Source of the DNA: Echeneis naucrates
Lineage: Eukaryota > Chordata > Actinopteri > Carangiformes > Echeneidae
NCBI RefSeq assembly: GCF_900963305.1
Contig: NC_042531.1
Location: 7,661,480-7,725,479, forward strand
Length of the DNA stretch: 64,000 nucleotides
Direction of reading: 5' to 3'
Shown piece after piece: positions 1 to 11,381 of this stretch; positions within the stretch are counted from its first letter, which is position 1, and every line of letters starts with the position of its first letter. A program made the translations under genes and the position numbers. The notes beneath the pieces are model-generated. The model had not been told where the DNA came from and ran no database searches. It saw only the letters and a list, made by a program, of their open reading frames with translations.

Positions 1-3000
1 GCTGTTCTGCCAGCGCATCATGTCCTCCTTTACCGTGCTCTTATACGCCTCTGTATCCTACAACAAAACACAATCCATTTTTGATTCAGGGAATCTAACA
101 CTTACATCAGAGGAGAGCTTTATGAAATAACCTTTCAATCATAACTTTTGCTGCCCAATGTTAAAAGTGGGGTATTAGTTAAGAAATCAATCAATCAGCA
201 AGATGTCAGGGAGGAAATAAAAAAAAAAACCCCACAAGGCATTAGGAAGGAAGGAAATGGAAAAAGATAGGTCTGCATGTTGAACCCATTGAGAATGTTT
301 CCGCATTACACTGCAGATGGAATGCTGAGTAGCAAGTTTACTTTCATGATTCTTCAACCTTCTGGATATTAAATGTTGCAACTAGAATTCATCATTAATG
401 GATTATTTCTGTCTGATTGTTCTTGATAAGGGTGTCACTGCCTCCCACAGTCAGCTGATTGCCGATAGATCTCTCTTCCTTAATGCTCAACTTTCTTGGC
501 CGCTACTATTGAGGTTACCAAGATCAACAATTAAGCCCAGAAAAATATTGTGAACTATTTAAGCAGAAAACTATCTGGAATGACATTATTTGAATAGAAA
601 TACCGATCTCAGAGTGAACAGTTTGGATTCTGTGACTTTATAGATATCTGGACCTCTGTCTAAGATGCTGCTCACTTGTCCTCACTCACTAACACAGATA
701 TAGTCATAGTATGTGCACAGCGGCCCTGCCTGCCCACCAAGTTCAGTTGGCTATTGACTAGTTGACTATTAACATTGTGTGGGTGTAGGCAGGCTGTGCT
801 TGAGCGACATGCCCATAACTCTCAATTTAGCTCAGTTTTTTCAAGCTAAAACTAAAACCAACTTGTACCTCTTTAAATCCCAATTCTTAAGCATGATGCC
901 TTTGTGTGTTATATTTTAAACCTGCAGATCTGTGTAAGATTTGTGTGTTTAAAAAAGAGCACATTTAGGAATTAAATCCAATTAATGCTTTGTGTCATTT
1001 ACCTTTAGATTTCCTGTAATGTCTGAATATTAACTGGATTATTAAACACCACTTGGCACAATCTGAACAGAAACGTTGCCGCCCAAGTACTACAGATTTT
1101 CAGTTTTACTCCAAGTCTTTTGTATTCATTTGTAATACTGTTCAGGTGTTAACATTACTGTGTCCATGCAGCATGAACACACAGGCTCACTGCTCCCACA
1201 TTGGAGGCTCAATCCTTAGTAAATGTCATGAGTCACAGGCTGATGACAGCACTTTCTTTAACTAGCCAACTGCTCAGTCAGCAGCAGCAGTATCCTGCTT
1301 CTCTTCTTGTTTTTCAGGCTTGAGCTGAGCTGCTTTCCCTGAGCTGTCTCTCCCAAAGTGCACATCAAGTTTACTTTGAACTGGTGATTCCTAAAAGTGC
1401 ATCAAATGAGAGCATGTGCACAATAATGCAGGTGTACAATAATGGAGGTGTATTTTTAAACTGATTATTTCCTACTTTCATCCACATAAACATTAACTTT
1501 TAATTTAGGTAGATTTTAAAATACTTTTTAACATTGTCACTGACATTATTAACATAGTGAGCTTTTCTATCTTATGCATCTCACAGGCATTTCCATAGCT
1601 TGCATAACACAGCTGTCTGTGACCTATTTTTTCCCAGATATGATAACGAGTACTAATCTATTCTTAGAGTATAGACATGGAGATGTATTTGCTTATTCTG
1701 AAAATAGGTGGACTAAGCAAACTGTCAAGGTTCTGTTCCACCAGTTTCCGATACAGAACAGGTAACCTCTCATTTTAATTGTTGAAAGCAATATTAAAAG
1801 CACCAGGCATTGGATGGATTTAACCTGCATGATCATTCATCATACATTTAAAACATCTCCAACATGTACGAAAGACATAAACACTAAACAGAGCCAAAGT
1901 TTTAGCAAGGCTCCCTGGTGTCTGAACTTAGTCTAATGCAGCACAGAGCAATACCTTATTTTCACTCCTGCCTGTTAGAGTGCTGAGTGTATGCATGATT
2001 AAAGTTGTTGAGCAGTGTGTGTCTGTGTGTTTTTCCTGCAAAAGTTACTCACACAGCAATCAGTCCAGTAGATGTGGAGGAAGGGGAAGGTGAGAAGAGC
2101 TTTGTTGCCTTCCTTGGGCAAGAGTTCCTCTTTAAACTGAACAAAATTAGCTTCGAGGTGGATCATTTTGGGTGCACGGCCGTATGTCCTGTACAGGGAA
2201 GACAGCAGAGTTTTATAGGCTCATTTGTATGCTGTGAGATCTCTTTCCTGAGGAAAGACATTGCATAGGATTATATATCTATGGAATACCGATGCCTGAA
2301 TATTGGACAGGTGTAAGATAACCATGCAAGCTCATATATGCTCCTATATAAAAAAAAAACAAAACACATGAATACTGACCCCTGGTTCTGGACTTTATCA
2401 GGAGAAAGTTTCAGTTTATCATCATTGCTTTGACAAATGCTGTCCTTTATTGAATCAAATACCTGAACACACGAGACTGTTTATTTGAGCGAGAAAACAA
2501 GAGAACTTTCTGTATTTCAAATTTCCATTTTAGAAACGCATCTCTTGTTTGTCAGAAACCAAACAAGTTACTTTAACTTGCTGATGTAAAATATCAGGAT
2601 TGGAGAAGGAGGTTCGGTTAATGGATCTTCTATATCAGCAGTTGTCATGGTTTCTTTTAACTGGCTGCGGATTCAACTTACAGGAGATAATGTTGGCTCA
2701 CCGCACTTCAACACACGTGCATGTTTTTAATACCCGTGGGAGGTGACGCTGTGGCTACATCCTTGATTCCACCTTTGATTTCAAAGATCGAAATCGTGAT
2801 GTCCTTTCGATCAACAGCCTATTTATAAGGATTGTGACACCCCTAACCAGAATGTACCCAAGCCCATTTAAGTCGCATCAAAACTGTCCTTCTGTCCTTC
2901 ACTGACTTGATAAAATGGATTTGCACACATAAGTTATTACCTTAAATAGAATATCGTAACATTAAAAAGCCCAACAAGATTTTACTTTCCATTGTAGCTC

Positions 3001-6000
3001 ATAAAACTCAAGGTGATATATCCTGCTCCATTTCCATTCATTCATCACAGAAAGCATCCACCCCATCATTAAATGTCTCTTCCATAAAGTAAAGAGGACA
3101 GTGAAGCGAGTGAGGGATATTGTTTCTGACCTCACACAACCTAAATGATTTGTTGCAGATGAATAAAACAATTAAACCTCTTACCCCTCAGAGTTAATGA
3201 ACAGTTTTACATTTAAGTGAGAAATTAAACACAGAGAGTAATGATGTTCCACACTGTACCCCCTAAATCAACGGGAGCTTTGCAGAGTGGTCAATCAATT
3301 AAATCCTCCAAAATAACGCCATGCCAATTTTATTTAGCGTTATTGCTGACACCAGGTCAACAGCAACTGAGCCTCACTATGATAATTAATACTGTGTTGA
3401 TTTCAGACAGACAGTACGCACCTCCTCCATTCCATTGGCTCTCTGGGAAGTTGCTGGGCCAATGACGTGTAGAGAGACGTAAACAAGCCCTGGTCTCCAG
3501 CGCCTGTGATGAAATGGGTGAGAAAAAATTAGGACTTAGATTAGAAATGGAGAAATTAAAAACTGAAATCTAATATGTGCTCATTTTCATATCCTCACAG
3601 AAATAACTGGGCTATAGATGCAGGATATTATTACAGTGACATCTACACATTTCACAAACAGATATTTTGGGCTAACACATAATTCAAGAGTTCCTTTGTC
3701 TACAAAAACTAGCAATATACTTTTATTCTGGTATAAAGCAGCAGATAATTCTGTTGAGCATTAATCTCAATATGGAGAGCAAACCCCTCTGAAACTTTTT
3801 GTCAACAAAGTAAAGATGAGAGATCTGATTTCCACCACCCAGAGTCCATCAGAGCTTGTATAGGTCAATGTCCTGCAGTGCTCTCTGCCCTCTCATGTTT
3901 AAAAACTTGATAGATATACATAATGTGTTACCTTGAATTAGGACATTTCTTTTCCCACCGTGGGGGATATTCAGAATTTGCAGCATTAACTCTCAAATCT
4001 TTGGGAAAAATCAGATAATTTATGTCCTGGGAACTGTGCCTTAGACAATTTTGTGACATGTAACTTATTTGTTTTGTCATTTATAGTTAAATGAAGACTC
4101 CAGACTAATTAAGTTGATGGCACTGAAAGCATGAGGCCACTTTTGGCAGAACAGTTTCCACTGAAACACAGAAAAAAAAAAAGAATATTATTCTTCATCT
4201 TAACTCATTTTGTATAACTCTAATTTCTGACCAGCAAATGCCAGCTTCCAAAAACCCTTGGATGTTTGCACTTCCAATCCATTCCCATCACGTCCTTGCA
4301 CATTTCATGATTTGTGACATGAGAGTCAGTCAGACTTCTCTCCCATGTCCCTGCTTTGCTGCAAAGATTCATGCAGGTTAATGCATTCTCACCAAAACCT
4401 GTGGACCAGGCCCACACTGGGCCTCCTACAACTGGCTTAATCCGAAGTCCAGCAATGTGTGTGTGGTGGCAAGTGACTTAAATTTCACAGCAGGCGTCTC
4501 ATGTCAGAAACACTCAAGTTGTCACACATGGTAGCTGTGAGCATTTTGATGCCCAGTGCCTTACAGGACTGAGGTACTTCTCCAAGCTGCACTGGAACTA
4601 GGCCACCCGCTCAATGAACCATGTAAAAAGCCCTTTTTAGAACCACCCCCAGAGGATAAACAGGAACACTGGTGTTATACTGTTTCAACCGGTACAGATG
4701 TAAATACCCTCAAACATTCTACATGACCAGCAGCACCACTTAAAATGTCCTGGGTTTGGTCCCTGCGCTGATAAATCTTACTGACAACAATTAGCCCAGC
4801 TGTTCCCTGACTAACACGTAGACAAATTAAAAAAATCTGTGTGTGGAGCTTTGCTGTGTGGTGTATGGCGCAACCGCTGCAGCATATGCATTTGTGAAAG
4901 AATTTGAGTAATTTATATACACAATCTACAGAGTAGCAGACTATATGGAGGTTATTCTTACAACGCCTGGCAGCCAACATTTAGTTGTCTTTTGAAATGG
5001 GCACGAGCAAGTGTGATTTGATGTGAAACTGGAAGCTGAATGCAGAAGTACTCTTTAGTGTGCTCTAGTTTATGGCATTAATTTTTCTCCTTAAAGCTCC
5101 AATATACTCTGAGCGACATTGAACTTCGAATGTTCACCGTTTTACAAAGCGGCAATCAATTCCACCCTGTAAAACAAACAGCAGTAAGTTCCCTGTGACT
5201 GTGTGGGCCAATCATGCACACAGCGTTTATTTGTACTAAAAATACATTGCTCATCATGCTGGGATACCTGCAAAAGCATCAGGAGTGGATGGTTGCACAC
5301 TCAAAACCCTGATGGAAGCTTTTATTCATACATCTATAAATCAGCATTACCATCAAGCTTAATCTAAGTTACACCTACAGCCAGCAAGTCACCTTAATCA
5401 ATAACCTCAGCGCGCCATCATCACAAACAGACAAAGGCTAGCGATGCGTGACATCTTACACAGTATCTCATTCCTACTTTATGTCCTCCATGTAACAGTG
5501 GGTTTCATAGCTTAGAGCTGTCATTGAGAGATTCTTACTACTTCATGAGAGATAAATATTTCATCGAATAACAGACACTTAGCAGTACTCGTCTACAATT
5601 ACAACTTCGTACTTTTCCAGTCAGGAAATTGAGATTTTGCTGAAATTGTCTTCTGTCTGCATTCATGTCCACCAAGGCTGAAACTAAGGACAATTTTATC
5701 ATCAAATAATCAAAAAGTTTCTCTGACGAATATCTGACGAATATCAACATTAATGGCAATATATTGCTTTTTTTCGTCTCACTGAAGTCGAAAAATATTG
5801 ATCTGATTGTGATCTGAAGGAGAGAAGAGCATCGATCCCGACATTATTGTGTACAGCTTTAAAATATTATTTTGATAAACTGCTATAAGGGACAAGATAG
5901 GAGGCAATTATTCTTCTCAGTCAGCCAATAAATGTGTCGACCCTTTTCAGCTTTAATGATTAAAGACTCTAGTATGTGTCAAACAGTCCCTAAAGGGATT

Positions 6001-6829
6001 CCTTAAAATGAACTCTGACTAATTTACTTGTTTGTTTTTTCATATCCTCAATGCCATAAGGAACAGCCGCCGCCCCCCACACAGGAAACACAGCTCCTTC
6101 CTGGCTTTCTCACTTGTGTCTTAAAATTATGAATTTACCAAGCGTCGTGGTGACTTGCCAGACCAGTTCCAGGGTCTGATCCAGTACTGGACCACCTTGG
6201 GACCACCCTGTCCTAAAAAAGGAGCAATCTGCGGCGTGAGGTGAGGCTGGCACCCACGACCACCGCCGGCTCTTAAAATAGCTCCTCCAGCAAGCTTCCG
6301 CAGGACGTCAGGGGATTTATGAATGGCAACCCAGAGCCCACCGGCCAAACATCATGTACCGACTACTGTCGGCGCCGTCAGCCGGGGAAAGGGTGGTTGT
6401 CCGGGGGAGGGGAGGGGGGGAACAAGGTGAAGTCCTTCCACCGAAACTGCAGCAACTGGCCGTGACGTTATGTCGTTAGCTCGGCCTGTTACTCGGTGTA
6501 GCCGCTAGCTCGCTAGCTAACAGCGACGCTGCTTTCTAAATGAGCAACGCGCAGAAAAGCGGCGAAGCTCTTCGGCATGACAGAAATAAAGCTTTGACCA
6601 GTTCAAAATGAGACACCAATCGCTACACACACGCACACAGCATTCCCAGTCCCGTTAATATACTGTACCTGCTAACTTAGCTAAAGCGAGCTAAGGAACG
6701 TAGCTGGCAGGCTAACTGTCAAGACCAGAACAAATCAGACTGACCGTCTCCGTTTCAACAACACTCACATGTCACAATCGGCTTGTTTTCCATAGTATAG
6801 ATGATTGGCTTTTCCTCTTGACACTCCAT
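1..6829 (-). CDS. trappc10: TRAPPC10, trafficking protein particle complex subunit 10 (5' part, four exons)
   Basis: TRAPPC10 is a large subunit of the TRAPPII tethering/Rab-GEF complex at the Golgi. Coding exons on the minus strand are 6829-6769, 3503-3422, 2188-2053 and 57-1 (continuing off the window). All junctions have GT donors and AG acceptors, and phases match (1, 2, 0). The protein starts MECQEEKPIIYTMENKPIVT, runs through CAGDQGLFTSLYTSLAQQLP and REPMEWRR, then YGRAPKMIHLEANFVQFKEE and LLTFPFLHIYWTDCC, and ends in the window at DTEAYKSTVKEDMMRWQNS. This is the conserved N-terminus of vertebrate TRAPPC10, whose human form has ENKPIVTCAGDQ, YGRAPKMIHLE and WTECCDTE. Only about 112 of some 1,250 residues are present. 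Intron 1 contains a GC-rich stretch at about 6060-6560; introns 2 and 3 show nothing I can identify. I recognised the family from memory, and the match is close enough that I see no serious alternative. Confidence 0.95.
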
Positions 6830-6960
6830 ATGTGTTAGCGTTAGGACTCCATGAAAATAACAAACAGAGCTTTATTATTAGTAAGTGCTAATGTGTGCAG
6901 TTGTGTTGAATCGATGGGGCCTGTGTCCCCACTGCACTTCCGGGAAGTGCGTAACCTGTG
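6830..6960 (-). promoter_or_regulatory. TRAPPC10 5' flank with paired ETS-type sites
   Basis: Directly upstream of the TRAPPC10 ATG there is no TATA box. Positions 6934-6950 form an odd-centred palindrome, GCACTTCC-G-GGAAGTGC. Each arm holds a CACTTCC/GGAAGTG core as used by ETS-family activators at housekeeping promoters. The distance to the ATG is about 105 bp. The regulatory role is inferred. Confidence 0.4.
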
Positions 6961-6999
6961 CGTCATTAAAGGGCCAATCTGCGCTTTTTCAAATTCTCA

Positions 7000-7778
7000 T
7001 CTTGGCTAAAAAGTTTTTTACTGTTATTTCTCTTATACACTTCTATTTTTCTTTTAACGGTTGAGTCACCATATATATCCCTCACGTGATGCCATGCTGT
7101 TTGTTTGAAAGAGGTGAAATAAAAAGCAAACATGCATTAACATTTTAAGAAATGTTTGTTTACTGCAGGGAGTGTGCTCACCTATTCACTTCATGCAGAG
7201 GCCTATGTGACTTTGAAGAGCTGAGGAGAATGGCAACACGCGTTACATCACATTACCCCTGGAGGAGCTCATGGGTCATTCAAGAGAGTCAAATTACAAA
7301 CAAATGAATCCGGTCAAAATGATCAGCTGCCAACGAAGACAATTCAACATGTTTGGCTTCCAGGTTTCTTGACAGCTTCCCGATCTGCAGAAAACAAGCT
7401 CATGTATGATTTTTAGTTTTATGCCATTAACAAAATGTTCAGCAATGGTTTACTAAAAAATTATATATAAAGTTGCAAAACCTTTTACAGATAGTTTTAC
7501 CTGAGTTGATCAAACATCTCAGGGATTATGGAATAGGAAAAATAGTTCAATAGTTCATCGATCAAGAACATGTTAACATGTTTAACCATGTGACATTTTG
7601 TCACTCACCCAGTTGCAAAAATGGCACATCCAAAGACAAACCGTTGTATTTTATTTCCTTTACACCACATATTTAAGTGTCATCTAGACTGAATGAAAGA
7701 GGTAAGTAGAGGATATAATGCTGCCATCTAGGGTAACACAGTTACCTTACAGTAACAGATGTTGAGGTTTCCAATAAT
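7000..7778. other. Intergenic, TRAPPC10 to CNGA4
   Basis: AT-rich sequence between the TRAPPC10 promoter (minus strand) and the CNGA4 3' end (minus strand). I see no coding exon, RNA gene or recognisable repeat. Confidence 0.5.
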
Positions 7779-7784
7779 TTTATT
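7779..7784 (-). terminator. Candidate poly(A) signal of CNGA4
   Basis: AATAAA on the minus strand, about 120 nt past the CNGA4 stop codon. A plausible distance for a short 3' UTR. Confidence 0.45.
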
Positions 7785-7906
7785 AATATAAACAAATGCT
7801 TTGAAACAAAAATACACACTTGGATTCTTTTTCAACTTCATTATCAGTTTTCATTTTAGTTACATTTTTCAGCCTTTCACCTTTCTGTCACATCCTTGAG
7901 TCCTCT

Positions 7907-10900
7907 TCAGCCTTTTCTTTCCTTCTCCTCTGATTCTTTCTCCTCATTCTTGTCGTCAGGTTCAATTTCTGCTCCATCTCCTTGTCTAGGTCTATCATCT
8001 CCTTTTTCTTGGTTTTTCTCACCCTCTCTTTTATTTTTCTCTTCCTGCTCCTCTGGGTCCTTTAGCCCATATTTATCTCCCTCTATCTTCCTTTCTACAT
8101 CTTCCTTTGTGCTTTTTGTGCTTTCTCCATCTCCCTCTTTGGTCACATCATTAGTATCTTCTTCCTGTCCCTGGCTTTTCACTTGTGCATCTGAGCCTTC
8201 CTCTTCTTCTCCCTCTGCCTCTTCTCGCTCCCACTGAAACTCCCCCCCTACCCCTTCACCTCTTCCCCATGCTGATGCTCCTTCCTCGCCATTGTCTGGC
8301 AGCTGAGTATGCAGTGCTGCCACCTCCCACTCCAGCTGCTTCACCCTGGCCTTCATCTTGCAGTTGCTCGACTCTAATTCCACCATAAGTCGAGCTAGCT
8401 TTGTTTGCAGGACTTCCAAGTTGCTCTCTAGCCTTTTTATTTTGGTTTCAATTTTCTCTACCTCCTTCACCTCTCCATCTCCATTTTCCTCTAGCATGCC
8501 CATCTTGGTGAGGATCTGTCTGCCTTTCTCCTCCAGGAGATGTTTGGCTGCAGGAAACTCAGATAACACATCTGTGAGGTCTTCTTTGGTCAGACTGAAC
8601 AGGTCAGAGTAGCCAATGCTTCGAATGTTGGCAGTGCGACGATTTCCTGATTTGTTGCCTAAAAGGAATTGTAAAGTATTAATATTGAAGTGTTACTAAT
8701 CTACAGTTGTGTCTCATATCAGTTAATAATCTTACTGTCCCATATTTTTATTTGATAACCTTATTTTTAAATAAAATCTTCCCCAGTTAATGAACAGCGG
8801 TTCATCGATGGCCATATTGATTAATGTGTATTGTCCTGAAATAATCCATAAGAATTAAAATAAATACATTTCATCATTGCAGACCCATTACAGACATATA
8901 TCCTAAAGTTGTATACAGCACAAACTGAAGCATCTCAAGCAATTGAATTGTCGAGGCCACTGTTTCACACTGTTGAATTAATTAAGTTCCTTCACCACCT
9001 GCATCAATTGACAAATATGTTTTTACTGACCTTTGATATTGAGGATACTGATTTCCCCAAAGAAATTCCCTTCAGTCAACACAGCAAACTCTGTGACTCC
9101 ATCATCTGCTACAACAGCCAGTTTTCCCTCTTTGATTATGTACATTTCATGGCCCACATCTCCTTTCTTGCACACATACTCTCCTGGACTGAACACCTGC
9201 GCAAGAAAAGCACATGATCATGTCTTCATCCTTAAACAAATGAAACCATATCTACAAAATGAACTAAGCAATACAGCTACTGAGTATGAGCAGGCTCTTA
9301 ACAGTGGGAGAAATTAATGACAGGTATCCTAATTAGTCCAAAGAGCCTTGTCTGCCTGACCTGAGGTGTCAGCTTAAGCACCAGCTCCTCCAGCAAACTT
9401 TTCTCACAGTTCTGGAAGATGGTGACTTTGGAGAGCGTGGGAAGATGAACACTGACAGCGATCTCTGTCCTCAGGTGTAAGGGCAGCTGCTGCAGGATCT
9501 CATTCTCTTTCATGATCTTCTTGTTGATGTAAAGATGCTGGTACCAGTTGTCAATTCGCTGTCGTAGCTCTTTGCTAATGTTATGGCTACGTAGGTATGC
9601 CTTCACCTGCAAAAGGAAAGGAAGAGCTTTGTTGTCCACAATATAGATGAAATGTTATCCTAATCTAAGCCAAACACGAATCTGCCTCACGTTAATTTCT
9701 TTTGGCTTATTTTGTGTCATCAAAAAAATTCAGAGTGATAGAAAGAGAACAAATTTCAGAAACAAAATGTCTTTTTCCTGACAGTCTTTCAACTTACCAG
9801 TTCATGGTTAGGGAAGAACACATTATCACGGTCCCTGAGGCTTGAGATGACATTACCAACATTGCCAACAATTGATGCAAACACCAGCACAGCAATGAGG
9901 AGGTCTGCAATCATGAACAAGTATTCCTCTTCCCTTTTTGGCAACGGGGTGTCTCCAACTGTGGTGAAAATCTGGGCAGAGAACCAGAAGCAGTAGAAGT
10001 ACTGACGGCGCATTGAGGCGAACTCTGCGCGGGTGATGTTGGGATAGACCCAGTTGTCACTTCCAAAGCCAATGTAGCTGGAGAGTGCAAAGTAGAGACA
10101 GGCATTCCAGTGGATCAACACAAAGATGTAAATCATGAGCTTGGAGATGCGGAAGGTGTTGGGATAGGAGGTTCTTGTCTCCATACGATCCAGGGCCTCA
10201 TTGAGTCGCGGCAGACGCAGAAGGCGGTTGATCCTCACCATCGGAGTCTGGATGCCAAAGACAAAGTAGAGCAAGTCTGTGGGCAGCAAAGATGCAAGGT
10301 CCCTTAAGAAACATTTAGAGTTTAGGTATCGCTTCTTCAGCTGAGCGAGGTCTTTTATCAGGATGCCTTGATCCAAGTAACCTGGAGAGGGAAGAACAGA
10401 GAGAAGGAAGATGGTTATCCGCGGTACATTATTTTGTAAAAGACTAGAACGGCTTAACCTTAGGGAGTATCAACCTTATTTTGAAGAGCTGACGCTTAAA
10501 GATCACAAGTGAAGGTAGCAATGTTATGATTGATATGATTGATATTTACCTGTATGAACAGTGACAACCATATCAAATATATACGCAAGGTCTGACACAT
10601 AGTCCAGGGTAAGCCACACAGGAAGGTAGCTCCGTGCAATTGTTGTGAAGCAGGTCCTGAGAAAACAACAATGACTGAATCCAGTTACATGTGCAGGTAT
10701 GTAATGTACTGTATATTATTTGAAATCCAATATGTTCTTTTACCTCAAAATGATGATCACCCAGTTGTAGACAATGGGAAAGATCATAACCTGCAGCCAA
10801 ACATAATAAAACTGATCTGCAGGATCCACCACCCACTCCTTCCAACTGAAATGACAATGATGAGACAGAGGGAAAGGAAATACTTGAGAATATATATATA

Positions 10901-11381
10901 TATGTTATATGCTGCTGTTAAATGCCATTGAATGTTTTCACCTATGTATCATGATTTTAGTGTTAATTCATTATAGATCATTCCTTTTGCCAAACTATAT
11001 CTTTTTTAAGGTTACGCAGTTTAAGAAATGTTCTTGTCATCCATAAAAAAAAAAAAAGGAGTTTAAGTTGATTTAATTAGCTTGATGCAAGACGTTCATT
11101 TTCAAACCACAATACGTGTTCAATTGGTCAGCAGTATGGAATGGTTAGAATGACTTCAACCCATTTACTGAAGGATTGAGACTCTTTGTCGGGATCTAAA
11201 ACATTTTTATCCAACAATAAATTACTCACTTAAATTTCAGCTTTAGATCCAGGATGGTATTATGTTTGCTGTCATCTTTGACTGCAGCTTCTCCCTCCTC
11301 ATTAACTTTCTGCCCCCGATGCCACCTGAAGAGTCTCTGCCATTGGTTACCTCGAAAAGTAGTATCACCAGGTTTATCCAT
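7907..11381 (-). CDS. cnga4: CNGA4, cyclic nucleotide-gated channel subunit alpha 4
   Basis: Seven coding exons on the minus strand: 11381-11230, 10845-10744, 10656-10550, 10381-9798, 9606-9361, 9196-9031 and 8658-7907. All splice phases agree and give 702 residues. Order of parts: short N-terminus ([12 protein letters not shown]), S1 (YNWVIIILR), S2/S3 ([20 protein letters not shown]), S4-S6 with [11 protein letters not shown] and [16 protein letters not shown], pore TTVGDTPLP, then C-linker and cyclic-nucleotide-binding domain ([34 protein letters not shown]), then a leucine-zipper coiled coil. Pore residue D rather than E, the C-linker phrase [12 protein letters not shown] and FFPNHELV point to CNGA4 rather than CNGA1-3. 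In mammals CNGA4 is the modulatory subunit of the olfactory channel. The tail after the coiled coil is long and Glu-rich, so the protein exceeds the about 575 residues of mammalian CNGA4. The start is the first ATG after an in-frame stop; an upstream exon adding residues cannot be excluded. Confidence 0.93.

Noticed and set aside
2005-2268. Plus-strand 87-codon frame
   Set aside because: It is the antisense of TRAPPC10 exon 3, whose minus-strand reading matches the family and has proper splice sites.
4675-4980. 101-codon minus-strand frame in TRAPPC10 intron 1
   Set aside because: No recognisable domain and no fit to the TRAPPC10 splice phases; exon 1 joins exon 2 directly.
7896-8612. Plus-strand Ser/Pro-rich frames opposite the last CNGA4 exon
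   Set aside because: Antisense shadow of the Glu-rich tail and coiled coil of CNGA4.
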